The notes under the pieces are model-generated. The model ran no database searches, was not told where the DNA came from, and saw only the letters and a list, made by a program, of their open reading frames with translations. A stretch of DNA of 64,000 bases from assembly GCA_942492825.1 (NCBI GenBank), contig OW818635.1, positions 1,612,001-1,676,000 on the forward strand, written 5' to 3'. Shown here piece by piece: positions 16,900 through 24,312 of this stretch. The position numbers and the translations under genes were made by a program. The DNA is from GWE2-51-13 sp942492825. Lineage in GTDB: Bacteria > Bacillota_I > Bacilli_A > Erysipelotrichales > Erysipelotrichaceae. The stretch's first letter is position 1; each line of letters opens with the position of its first letter.

Positions 16900-16909
16900 T
16901 TTCGACAAT
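16900..16909 (-). promoter_or_regulatory. Spo0A-box-like sequence upstream of the transporter-glpK promoter
   Basis: TTTCGACAAT, in minus-strand sense ATTGTCGAAA, contains the exact Spo0A core TGTCGAA, eight bases upstream of the -35 hexamer. A Spo0A-like gene lies about 4 kb away. Binding is inference; a single 7-mer can occur by chance. Confidence 0.35.
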
Positions 16910-17183
16910 TTCTATACTTTTAGGTCGATTTTGTGAAACTTGTGTGATAGAAGATGCGAAACCACCGATTTCTTATTGTAGTATATGAATTGCGATCCGA
17001 TATCAACATTTCATTTTCACAAGACTTCGTCTCAAAAAGTATGGTTTATTTATCGGGATTTTGTGATTCTTGTTGTTTATTCGTAGTTCTTGTTTTTATT
17101 ATAGCTTTCTTTCTAGCGCTTGAAAAGCGAATTTTAAAGACCTTTATTCTAAGAATTGCGGAATGCTGGAGTATGTCTACATT

Positions 17184-17207
17184 AAAAAAGCCGCCAAATC
17201 GGCGGCT
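17184..17207 (-). terminator. Terminator of the ADH-UPF0303 operon
   Basis: AGCCGCC and GGCGGCT pair around aaatc; the A run at 17184-17189 gives the U-tail on the minus strand. Confidence 0.85.
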
Positions 17208-17222
17208 AACTGAAATAATGGA

Positions 17223-17678
17223 TTACGTCCGGTGAAAATAGGCATCCAAGGCTTCGATGATCAAGCCATGGTCTTCTTTTTCGGTCAAACCGCTGACACA
17301 GAAACTTCCGACGAACCCCATGTCTTTCACCAGGATCGGAAAACCGCCTTGCAAGATTGAGAAATCCGCGTCGTTAGTTCCGTACTTCGCATGCATCGCC
17401 GGGACATCGCTTTTGACTTTGGCGTCGACCCAACGAGTCGAATGGCAGAATAACATGACAGTATTGCGTTTTCTGCGTATGAAGTTCTCATTGTTTGTTG
17501 TCGATCCGAAGGCGGCGAAATGGAAAAGCGTCTGTTTCGGGGTCGAAATATCGACGATGATCGGAAGCTTCAGTTCGATCGCTTTCTTACTTAGGTACGT
17601 TCCCAGTTCATAAGCGATGGTTGCGTTAAACGTATCGAAGATGTAGTTTTGTTCTTCTTGAGTACAGAGTTCCAGCAT
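17223..17678 (-). CDS. UPF0303 / heme-degrading-domain-like protein
   Basis: A 151-residue soluble protein with the family's hallmarks in order: ELGTYLSKKA, PIIVDI, LFHFAAFGSTTNNENFIRRK, LQGGFPILVKD, and the C-terminal GSFCVSGLTEKEDHGLI. This is the UPF0303 (YBR137w-like) family, related in fold to GlcG/HbpS proteins; its biochemical role is unsettled. It follows the alcohol dehydrogenase gene by 18 bases and shares its transcript, which suggests a helper role in that pathway, though this is inference. Confidence 0.8.
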   Translation of the reverse strand: MLELCTQEEQNYIFDTFNATIAYELGTYLSKKAIELKLPIIVDISTPKQTLFHFAAFGSTTNNENFIRRKRNTVMLFCHSTRWVDAKVKSDVPAMHAKYGTNDADFSILQGGFPILVKDMGFVGSFCVSGLTEKEDHGLIIEALDAYFHRT

Positions 17679-17696
17679 GCGATTACCTCGTTTTCT

Positions 17697-18851
17697 TTAG
17701 AGTGCCTTTAGTAAAATCGCTTCTAGTTCTTCGTCCGTCAATACGATCGGATTGCCTTTCATACTGCTGGCGACTTTGGATTTGTCGATGATGTCCGCAA
17801 AATGTTCTTTCGTGACACCAAAGGTCGAGAAGGTCGGCAAGTTCAGATGCTTACAGAGATCCTGGATCCAAACAACGCCGTCTTGGGCGGTAGCGTTAGG
17901 ATTACTCGTCAAAATGCGTGCAACTTCGTCGAAACGTTTCAGATAGTGACTTTCCGGCATCCGTTCTTTCAACGCTTTGACATTCATTTCGATCGTATAA
18001 GGGAGAAGGATTCCGCAGACGACACCATGGGGAATCGGGAACATCCCGCCCATGACACCCGCAAATCCATGCACCGCGCCAAGTTTCGCGTTGGCCAAGG
18101 CCAATCCGCCAAACAAGCTGACGATCGACATGTCTTCGCGCGCTTCGATGTTATCGCCGTGGTCATAGGCGATACGCAATGATTTCGCGGCACGTGCCAT
18201 ACCTTCGCGACAGAACGAATCCGTGACCGGATTGGCCGCATTGGAGACAAACGGCTCAAGGTTCTGCGTCAAGGCATCCAAACCGGTGCTGGCCGTGACC
18301 TTGGGGGGAACGCTGACAGTCAGTTCGGGATCCATCAATACCAGCTTCGGTAATAAGTATGGACTGCGTAAGCTGACTTTGACATGATGTTTCGTCGATC
18401 CGAGAACCGAGTTTTTCGTGACTTCGGCGCCGGTACCCGAGGTGGTCGGAACGGCGATACAAGGGATCCCCGCTTCGGTGATCGCTTTTCCACTTCCGAT
18501 GACTTCCAAATATTCGATGATATCGCCAAGATTGTGGATCATGGCCGCTACGATCTTCGCGGTATCCATGGCGCTGCCGCCACCGACCCCGATCGTCAGT
18601 TCACATTTTTCTTTACGTGCCAGTTCGAGCGCTTCGTTGAGTCCTTCGATCGAAGGTTCGCCGACCACTCTCACCGTAATCGCTTCGACACCTTCCGCCG
18701 CCAACATCGCGACGATCGAATCCGTTACGTCATCCGGGATCCCCGTCGTCAACAATGCTTTATTTCCGAAAGATTTCGCGAGTTTACCTAATTGCTTGAT
18801 CGAACCCCGTTCATAAATAATGCGATTCGCCGTCATAAATTCGAATTTCAT
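17697..18851 (-). CDS. Iron-type (group III) alcohol dehydrogenase
   Basis: A 384-residue NAD(P)-dependent dehydrogenase. The nucleotide motif GVGGGSAMDTAK and the TSGTGAEVTKN segment are standard. Metal ligands are D192, H261 and H275 (AVHGFAGVMGG and IPHG); the position usually held by a fourth histidine is Q196 (DALTQ). This is known in subfamilies other than FucO/DhaT. GAGGAGG fixes the start. The position between two glycerol kinase genes suggests reduction of an aldehyde or ketone from glycerol or triose metabolism, but the substrate cannot be read from the sequence. Confidence 0.9.
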   Translation of the reverse strand: MKFEFMTANRIIYERGSIKQLGKLAKSFGNKALLTTGIPDDVTDSIVAMLAAEGVEAITVRVVGEPSIEGLNEALELARKEKCELTIGVGGGSAMDTAKIVAAMIHNLGDIIEYLEVIGSGKAITEAGIPCIAVPTTSGTGAEVTKNSVLGSTKHHVKVSLRSPYLLPKLVLMDPELTVSVPPKVTASTGLDALTQNLEPFVSNAANPVTDSFCREGMARAAKSLRIAYDHGDNIEAREDMSIVSLFGGLALANAKLGAVHGFAGVMGGMFPIPHGVVCGILLPYTIEMNVKALKERMPESHYLKRFDEVARILTSNPNATAQDGVVWIQDLCKHLNLPTFSTFGVTKEHFADIIDKSKVASSMKGNPIVLTDEELEAILLKAL

Positions 18852-18867
18852 GGCTTTCCTCCTCTTA

Positions 18868-18884
18868 CAGTCCAAAGGGGACTG
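18868..18884 (-). repeat. Short inverted repeat in the ADH leader
   Basis: CAGTCC and GGACTG around five bases lie just after the predicted transcription start and before the ribosome site. It could be an operator or a small leader hairpin. Confidence 0.35.
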
Positions 18885-18895
18885 ATTCCATAGAT

Positions 18896-18924
18896 ATCAT
18901 AGCTCAAACGACACGAAATGTCAG
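18896..18924 (-). promoter_or_regulatory. Promoter of the ADH-UPF0303 operon
   Basis: On the minus strand CTGACA (18924-18919), 17 bases and TATGAT (18901-18896). Confidence 0.65.
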
Positions 18925-18962
18925 AAAAAAGCACGAATTTTCACAAAATATCCAATTAAATG

Positions 18963-18995
18963 AAAAAAGGTAGACGGTTTGCGCCGTCTACCTTT
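18963..18995 (-). terminator. Terminator of the second glycerol kinase gene
   Basis: AAAGGTAGACGG and CCGTCTACCTTT form a 12-bp stem with a U-tail on the minus strand. Confidence 0.9.
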
Positions 18996-19007
18996 GATTC
19001 GAAACGA

Positions 19008-20501
19008 TTAGTGTTCGATCCAGTCGAGCGAACGTTGAACCGCTTTCTTCCATCCTTTATAGATTTCTTTGCGGTGAGCATCGTCCATATTCGGCGTGAA
19101 TTTACGATCGAGCTGCCATTTGTTGAGCAGTTCGTTCTGGTCTTTCCAGTAACCGACGGCCAAACCGGCAAGATATGCGGTTCCAAGGGCGGTCAATTCG
19201 GTAACGACCGGACGGGAAACAGGAACATTCAACAAGTCGCATTGGAATTGCAGCAAGAAGTTGTTCTTGATGGCGCCGCCGTCGACTTTGAGTTCTTTCA
19301 ATTCGATACCGCCGTCGATAACCATGGCATCCAAGATCTCGCGGATCTGGTAGCATTGGCCTTCGACCGCTGCGCGAACGAGATGGGCACGATTGACGCC
19401 GCGGGTCAAACCGACGATAACGGCACGTGCGTAAGCATCCCAATACGGAGCTGCCAAGCCGACAAACGCAGGAACCAAGTAACAGCCGTTGGTATCCGGA
19501 ACGCTATTGCAGAGTTCTTCGGTTTCAGCCGCGCTCTTGATCATCTTCAATTCGTCGCGTAACCATTGGATGGTCGCGCCGGCGACGAAGGTATTACCTT
19601 CCATGGCATAGTAGACTTTACCGTTGATACCCCAAGCAATGGTGGTCAACAAGCCGTTCTTCGATTCGACCGGTTTTTCGCCTGTCTGCATCATCAAGAA
19701 CGCGCCGGTTCCGTACGTGGCTTTGGAAGATCCGACTTCGAAGCAAGTTTGTCCGAACATCGCGGACTGTTGGTCACCGATACATCCGGCAATCGGCACG
19801 ACGGCGCCGAAAATGGCTTCGTCAGTATAACCGAAGATACCGCTGGAAGGTTTGACTTCCGGCAACAAGCTCTTCGGGATTCTCAATTCTTTGAGTAAAT
19901 CTTCATCCCATTGTAAGGTGTGGATGTTGAAAATCATGGTACGGGAAGCATTGGAATAGTCGGTGGCATGGATCTTTCCGCCGGAAAGTTTCCACATGAT
20001 CCAAGTATCGATGGTTCCGAACAACAATTCGCCTTTTTCGGCTCTGGCGCGTACGCCCGGGACATTGTCGAGGATCCAAGTGATTTTGGTTCCGGAGAAG
20101 TATGCGTCGATCGGAACGCCCGTTTTGGCGCGAACGAATTCGCTGCCGACTTTTGCGCGTAGGTCATCGCAAATATTCGCGGTTCTGCGGCATTGCCATA
20201 CGATCGAGTTGTAAACGGGTTCGCCGGTTACTTTATCCCAAATCGTCGTGGTTTCGCGTTGGTTGGTGATACCGATGGCATCGATGTCATGCGGATCAAC
20301 ACCGGCGGTTCTCAGAATCGCGCGGGTCGTCCCGATTTGCGTGTTCCAAATGTCCAACGGGCGATGTTCGACCCAGCCGGCCTTCGGATAAATCTGTTCG
20401 AATTCTTGATTCAAAGACTCTACCGGTGTACCATTTTTGTCGAAGATGATCGATCTGGAGGACGTTGTCCCTTGATCCATTGCCAATACGTATTTTGCCA
20501 T
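19008..20501 (-). CDS. glpK: Glycerol kinase 2 (lacks the HPr-target histidine)
   Basis: A 497-residue FGGY kinase paralog with DQGTTSSR, GWVEHRPLDIW, TNQRETT, GDQQSAMFGQ, YGTGAF and VDGGAIKNN. The catalytic core appears intact. At the place where glycerol kinase 1 has H230 in YHFFG this protein has A229 in DEAIFG, so activation by HPr phosphorylation is not expected. The conserved GLGAPYW segment reads GLAAPYW. It forms its own transcript with a cre-like site and a U-tailed leader hairpin. It may supply kinase activity under PTS-inactive conditions or prefer another polyol; both ideas are inference. Confidence 0.94.
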   Translation of the reverse strand: MAKYVLAMDQGTTSSRSIIFDKNGTPVESLNQEFEQIYPKAGWVEHRPLDIWNTQIGTTRAILRTAGVDPHDIDAIGITNQRETTTIWDKVTGEPVYNSIVWQCRRTANICDDLRAKVGSEFVRAKTGVPIDAYFSGTKITWILDNVPGVRARAEKGELLFGTIDTWIMWKLSGGKIHATDYSNASRTMIFNIHTLQWDEDLLKELRIPKSLLPEVKPSSGIFGYTDEAIFGAVVPIAGCIGDQQSAMFGQTCFEVGSSKATYGTGAFLMMQTGEKPVESKNGLLTTIAWGINGKVYYAMEGNTFVAGATIQWLRDELKMIKSAAETEELCNSVPDTNGCYLVPAFVGLAAPYWDAYARAVIVGLTRGVNRAHLVRAAVEGQCYQIREILDAMVIDGGIELKELKVDGGAIKNNFLLQFQCDLLNVPVSRPVVTELTALGTAYLAGLAVGYWKDQNELLNKWQLDRKFTPNMDDAHRKEIYKGWKKAVQRSLDWIEH

Positions 20502-20530
20502 TTATTTTTCTCCTTTGTTGAAATAGTAGC

Positions 20531-20549
20531 AAAAAAAATCGAACCGATT
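20531..20549 (-). promoter_or_regulatory. Short U-tailed leader hairpin before glpK2
   Basis: On the minus strand AATCG-GTT-CGATT is followed by further T (plus-strand A run from 20531), about 30 bases before the start codon. It resembles a weak terminator and may act as an attenuator, as proposed for the glp leader. Confidence 0.4.
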
Positions 20550-20710
20550 CAAACTGCTCATAGCCGATCTTGTGTTTCTTTCAGGAAGTACCTCCCTTCA
20601 TGTATGAATGATGTCGTCAAGAAAATGCTCTGTTTACAGTCAAAGAATAGCACAATCGTTTTTCTAAGTATATGGAAATCATGTGAAAATCCGTACCTTT
20701 TTTGAAGATT

Positions 20711-20724
20711 CGTAAGCGTTTACA
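20711..20724 (-). promoter_or_regulatory. cre-like operator upstream of glpK2
   Basis: CGTAAGCGTTTACA differs from the optimal cre TGTAAGCGTTTACA only in the first base. It lies about 210 bases before the glpK2 start. Confidence 0.55.
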
Positions 20725-20814
20725 TTCATTCCCACAAATTTCACACAATTAGCAAGAATTCACCTCCATTCGCTACAAAGTACACATGCATTTTTGGCAT
20801 AGTACGCATGTTGA

Positions 20815-20843
20815 TTGACGCTGGTTCACGTATCGCATAAAAT
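20815..20843 (+). promoter_or_regulatory. Promoter of chrA
   Basis: TTGACG, a 17-base spacer and TAAAAT, ending 42 bases before the chosen ATG. Confidence 0.65.
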
Positions 20844-20885
20844 GGCACCATCAATAGAATGCCGTTTCGGTAGATGAGGACATCG

Positions 20886-21962
20886 ATGAAAGAACGATAT
20901 CGCGAAATCTTACAAGTATTTCTAAAACTCGGATTCTTCGCGTTTGGCGGTCCGGCCGCCCATATTGCGATGATGGAAGATGAAGTCGTCAAAAAGAGAC
21001 AATGGATTTCGCGTGAGAAGTTTGTCGATTTGCTCGGATTCACCAACCTGATCCCCGGTCCCAACTCGACGGAGATGGCGATTCATTTGGGATACATCCG
21101 TGGCGGTAAAATCGGTCTGTTGATCGCTGGAGTCAGTTTCATATTACCTGCGATGTTGATCGTGTTATCGTTGGCGGTCGTTTATGTCGGTTATGGTAGT
21201 TTGCCGGCGATCGCAGGGATTTTTAACGGTGTTAAGCCCGTCATCTTGGCCATCGTGGTATTGGCACTGTATCGTTTGGCCAAAAGCGTACTTAAAGGAT
21301 GGAAAGCATGGATCACGTTTATCGCCGTGCTTGCTTTTTCGCTTTTCGGCGTTAAAGAAATCCCCTTGTTGTTGCTTGCGGGGATACTAACGTTGGGATA
21401 TATGGAGTTAAAGAAACTACGTTCTAAAACGCTTAGCGTCGAACCGATTTCCCTCTTACTTTTGTTTCTGACATTTCTTAAGATCGGATCGGTACTCTAC
21501 GGTAGCGGTTATGTCTTATTGGCGTTCTTGGAATCCGAATTCGTCCACGGCTTTGGAGTCCTGACAACCAAACAACTCTTGGATGCCGTCGCGGTCGGAC
21601 AGTTCACTCCCGGACCGGTCTTTACGACCGCCACGTTCATCGGATATTTGATTCATGGATTCTGGGGTGCCATATTGGCGACATTAGGGATCTTTCTGCC
21701 TTCTTTCTTACTGGTCTACTTCTTACAACCGGTCTTTGAGAAACTACGTTCGTCACGGCGCATTTCAATCGTGTTGGATGGTGTCAATGCGGCATCGCTG
21801 GCACTGATGGCCGCGGTGTCCGTTCGCTTAGGAATGACGACGTTAATCGATCTAAGGAGCATCGTAATCTTTCTGGTTGCTGTCATTCTATTGTTACGCA
21901 CCAAGATCAATTCGACCTTTCTGATCTTAGCGGCGGCTTTGATCGGCATTCTATTCGCCTAA
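20886..21962 (+). CDS. chrA: ChrA-type chromate transporter
   Basis: A 358-residue membrane protein with two CHR halves. The first has FGGPAAHIAMMEDEVV and LIPGPNSTEMAIHLG; the second has FGVLTTKQLLDAVAVGQFTPGPVFTTATFIGYLI. About ten hydrophobic segments are visible. The family exports chromate or takes part in anion exchange; many genomic copies have no tested chromate role. GAGGA at 20876-20880 favours the ATG at 20886 over the one at 20874. It is a single gene with its own promoter, divergent from glpK2. Confidence 0.92.
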   Translation: MKERYREILQVFLKLGFFAFGGPAAHIAMMEDEVVKKRQWISREKFVDLLGFTNLIPGPNSTEMAIHLGYIRGGKIGLLIAGVSFILPAMLIVLSLAVVYVGYGSLPAIAGIFNGVKPVILAIVVLALYRLAKSVLKGWKAWITFIAVLAFSLFGVKEIPLLLLAGILTLGYMELKKLRSKTLSVEPISLLLLFLTFLKIGSVLYGSGYVLLAFLESEFVHGFGVLTTKQLLDAVAVGQFTPGPVFTTATFIGYLIHGFWGAILATLGIFLPSFLLVYFLQPVFEKLRSSRRISIVLDGVNAASLALMAAVSVRLGMTTLIDLRSIVIFLVAVILLLRTKINSTFLILAAALIGILFA

Positions 21963-22147
21963 GTCGCAAGAATTAGGCAACAATCGTTGAAATATCCCTA
22001 AATCAAGCCGTTTTTTGATATTACCTCCTTGAAAATTTACATTTCTTGACCTTGCATAATTCAGTTTATACGTTACAATAGAAGAGTGCTGAATCGACAA
22101 CGAAGGTCGTAAAATGAACATAGAGCGCTAGTAAAGGAAGGACGAAA

Positions 22148-22936
22148 ATGCTTTTTAACGATGTGAAATCCGTCCGTTTCGAGTCTAAACTCCTTACCCC
22201 CCAGGAAGATGCTTTTTCTGTGCAAGAGGTCGGGAAAATCAGTTTCGATCATGTCGAGGTACAATTAAAGCCACATCAGAAACCGCACGGAAAGTATCAA
22301 CTGTTGATGCTTTACATGCGCGATGGGCATGCGATCGTCCGTTCCGGAAAATCGCAGCGCGTCGTATTGACGAACGAGTTGGTCATGGTACCCTTGGTAC
22401 ATGGCGTCAATATCTCCTATGCGGAAGGGAATGGCGACTTCTGGGTCGCTGTCAATTGCCCGCAATCCGAGTTCAATCGCAATCCGTTGCGTTCGCCGGC
22501 CGAAATCGATCCGAAACAGATCGATGGATTGCTTGAAGAGTTGATGCGCAATGACGATGAACCTTTGACGCGTAAACTCAAAAGCTTGAACGTGGTGAAT
22601 GTCCGTGACGTAAAGCAACGCGACTTGGTCCGTCAGGCGATCGTGTATATCGATGAACGCTTGGCGCAACGCGTCAGCCTGGATGATGTTTCTTCAAGCG
22701 TCGATTATAGTAAATTTCATTTCATTCGTTTGTTTGACGAATACGTCGGGATGACGCCCCATCAATATGTCTGTCAGCGTCGTTTATATATGGCGCGTGA
22801 TCTGTTGGATAATACCAGCATGTCGATCGCGGATGTCGCCCTGCGCTCCGGGATTCGCTTCACCAGTAACTTCTACAATCATTTCAAACGCAAGTTCGGC
22901 GTGACTCCCAAGGAGTATCGTCAACGTACAGAGTAA
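22148..22936 (+). CDS. AraC-family transcriptional regulator
   Basis: A 262-residue regulator with an N-terminal cupin-like sensing domain (about 1-150, containing KPHGKYQLLMLYM) and a C-terminal double helix-turn-helix (about 165-262). The latter includes VSLDDVSSSVDYSKFHFIRLF and the signature IADVALRSGIRFTSNFYNHFKRKFG-type ending in TPKEYR. GGAAGG precedes the ATG. Its ligand is unknown. The next operon starts 200 bases downstream with a duplicated 10-mer around its promoter, a plausible target because AraC proteins bind direct repeats. Confidence 0.9.
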   Translation: MLFNDVKSVRFESKLLTPQEDAFSVQEVGKISFDHVEVQLKPHQKPHGKYQLLMLYMRDGHAIVRSGKSQRVVLTNELVMVPLVHGVNISYAEGNGDFWVAVNCPQSEFNRNPLRSPAEIDPKQIDGLLEELMRNDDEPLTRKLKSLNVVNVRDVKQRDLVRQAIVYIDERLAQRVSLDDVSSSVDYSKFHFIRLFDEYVGMTPHQYVCQRRLYMARDLLDNTSMSIADVALRSGIRFTSNFYNHFKRKFGVTPKEYRQRTE

Positions 22937-22940
22937 ATCG

Positions 22941-22964
22941 ACCGGCGAAAAACGCCGGTTTTTT
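22941..22964 (+). terminator. Terminator of the AraC gene
   Basis: ACCGGCG, five A, CGCCGGT and a T run. Confidence 0.88.
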
Positions 22965-22969
22965 CATGC

Positions 22970-23037
22970 TTAAGTCAATAGTTCACTTCTCTTGCATCCC
23001 TTATTTTAAAAGCTATAATAGGTGTAGTTAAGTCAAT
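22970..23037 (+). promoter_or_regulatory. Promoter flanked by a duplicated 10-mer
   Basis: TTGCAT (22992-22997), 16 bases and TATAAT (23014-23019) form a good promoter for the six-gene operon. TTAAGTCAAT occurs at 22970-22979 and again at 23028-23037, one copy on each side of it, 58 bases apart. This could be an operator pair for the neighbouring AraC protein or for a B12-linked regulator; that is inference. Confidence 0.55.
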
Positions 23038-23138
23038 CATCAAAGGGGAATTCGCAATATTTATGAACTATTTCCGGAGTCAAAACCACATTCTTTCAAC
23101 ACTTGTATTTTGATTCTTTGATCGCAGGAGGGCAAAAA

Positions 23139-23903
23139 ATGAATCATCTCTCGATTTTAACCGTACTATGGATTTTCTTCACAGTCTTCTATTTTATCGC
23201 CAAACAAACCAAAAACGCCGGACTGGTCGACATCGGCTGGGGCATCGGGTTTGTGGTGGTAAGCGCTTGGGTACAACTCAATCAAAATAAAACCTTGGGT
23301 TGGATCCTATTTCTCATGATTCTGTTGTGGGGCGGGCGACTTGCGTTCCATCTCTTTAAACGGAATGTCGGTAAACCGGAAGACTATCGGTATGCGGCCT
23401 TTCGCAAAGACTGGGGCAGGAACTACGAACTACGCGCCTACTTCCAGATTTTCATGCTTCAAGGCGTCTTGATGTATGGTGTTTCGGTTGCGTCGATCTT
23501 CGGCCAACAAGACGCCGCCCTGCTTTCGTTACCTCTTCTAATCCTTGGAATTCTGATTTATCTTGTCGGACTGACGATCGAAACCATCGCCGACCGACAA
23601 CTCAAATCCCATGTGACAAATCCTTCGAAAAAAGGAACCTTGATCGATACCGGTTTATGGAAATACTCGAGACATCCCAACTACTTCGGTGAATCCGTGG
23701 TCTGGTGGGGCATCTATCTGACAGCTCTTAGCTTGGGGGCACCGTTTTGGACCATACTCAGTCCGATATTGATTACCTTGCTTGTACGTTATGTTTCCGG
23801 CGTGCCGATGTTGGAGAAACGTTTGACACGTTATCCGGGATATGAGAACTACGTACGAAAAACCAGCATCTTTATTCCATTACCAAACAAAAAGGGGAAT
23901 TAA
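23139..23903 (+). CDS. DUF1295 membrane protein (steroid 5-alpha-reductase-like)
   Basis: A 254-residue membrane protein with about six hydrophobic segments. The C-terminal region TGLWKYSRHPNYFGESVVWWG is the diagnostic isoprenylcysteine methyltransferase/5-alpha-reductase motif. The N-terminal NAGLVDIGWGIGF is typical of DUF1295. The substrate is unknown but is probably a membrane lipid. GGAGGG before 23139 fixes the start; earlier ATGs lack a ribosome site. It is the first gene of a tightly packed operon with a B12-binding protein, as seen for DUF1295 genes in light-responsive LitR/CarH clusters. Confidence 0.88.
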   Translation: MNHLSILTVLWIFFTVFYFIAKQTKNAGLVDIGWGIGFVVVSAWVQLNQNKTLGWILFLMILLWGGRLAFHLFKRNVGKPEDYRYAAFRKDWGRNYELRAYFQIFMLQGVLMYGVSVASIFGQQDAALLSLPLLILGILIYLVGLTIETIADRQLKSHVTNPSKKGTLIDTGLWKYSRHPNYFGESVVWWGIYLTALSLGAPFWTILSPILITLLVRYVSGVPMLEKRLTRYPGYENYVRKTSIFIPLPNKKGN

Positions 23904-23904
23904 T

Positions 23905-24300
23905 ATGAAAAACGTCATTCAGTTTCTGATCGCCTTCGCTGTTTTCCTCGCTGTCGACTTAGTGTGGTTAGGATTGATCGCCAAGAACCTCTACAGTAAG
24001 TATCTTGGCTTCATCATGACCGACAAAGTCAATTGGATCGCGGCACTCTTGTTTTATGTGTTGTTTATCATCGGTTTATTGGTATTTGTCATCCAACCCG
24101 CATTGATCGAAAAGAACCTAGCAACATTGGTTTTCCGTGCCGCATTGTTTGGCTTGGTCACCTATGCGACCTACGATTTGACTAACCTTGCGACCTTAAA
24201 GGATTGGCCGATCCACATTACGATCATCGATTTGATCTGGGGAACCAGTCTATCGACGATCGTCAGCGTCGTTTCATATTTCATTATCCAACGGTTGTAA
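23905..24300 (+). CDS. DUF2177 family membrane protein
   Basis: A 131-residue protein with four predicted membrane helices. The start MKNVIQFLIAFAVFLAVDLVWLG contains the family's D-x-x-W motif, and the C-terminal half has YATYDLTNLATLKDWP and DLIWGTSLS, both characteristic of DUF2177. The function is unknown. It starts one base after the DUF1295 stop, with AAAGGGG as its ribosome site. DUF2177 and DUF1295 genes recur together beside B12-dependent photoreceptors, from general knowledge of such clusters. Confidence 0.9.
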   Translation: MKNVIQFLIAFAVFLAVDLVWLGLIAKNLYSKYLGFIMTDKVNWIAALLFYVLFIIGLLVFVIQPALIEKNLATLVFRAALFGLVTYATYDLTNLATLKDWPIHITIIDLIWGTSLSTIVSVVSYFIIQRL

Positions 24301-24312
24301 AAGGGGAACTCT

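Larger units (their letters stand above)
16625..17222. other. Gene-free region with leader and promoter of the glycerol transporter operon
   Basis: This 598-base stretch carries a long minus-strand leader (about 16625-16856) with a nested inverted repeat, a strong minus-strand promoter with a cre-like site, a Spo0A-box-like sequence, and at 17184-17207 the terminator of the convergent gene. Between about 16910 and 17180 I see only AT-rich sequence. Confidence 0.75.
20502..20885. other. Divergent regulatory gap between glpK2 and chrA
   Basis: This 384-base gene-free stretch holds the glpK2 leader with a short U-tailed hairpin, a cre-like site and the chrA promoter. On the minus strand a TATACT (plus agtata at 20667-20672) could be the glpK2 -10, but no good -35 accompanies it. 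Confidence 0.7.

Noticed and set aside
16954..17235. 93-codon plus-strand frame in the gap before the UPF0303 gene
   Set aside because: It has no ribosome site, runs across the terminator hairpin of the opposite gene and has no family-like pattern beyond one hydrophobic stretch.
23064..23114. 16-codon frame between the operon promoter and the DUF1295 gene
   Set aside because: The nearest Shine-Dalgarno-like sequence is too far from the ATG, and nothing about the peptide looks conserved.
23256..23269. GTAAGCGCTTGG resembling a cre site
   Set aside because: It lies inside the DUF1295 coding sequence, is imperfect and is explained by codons.
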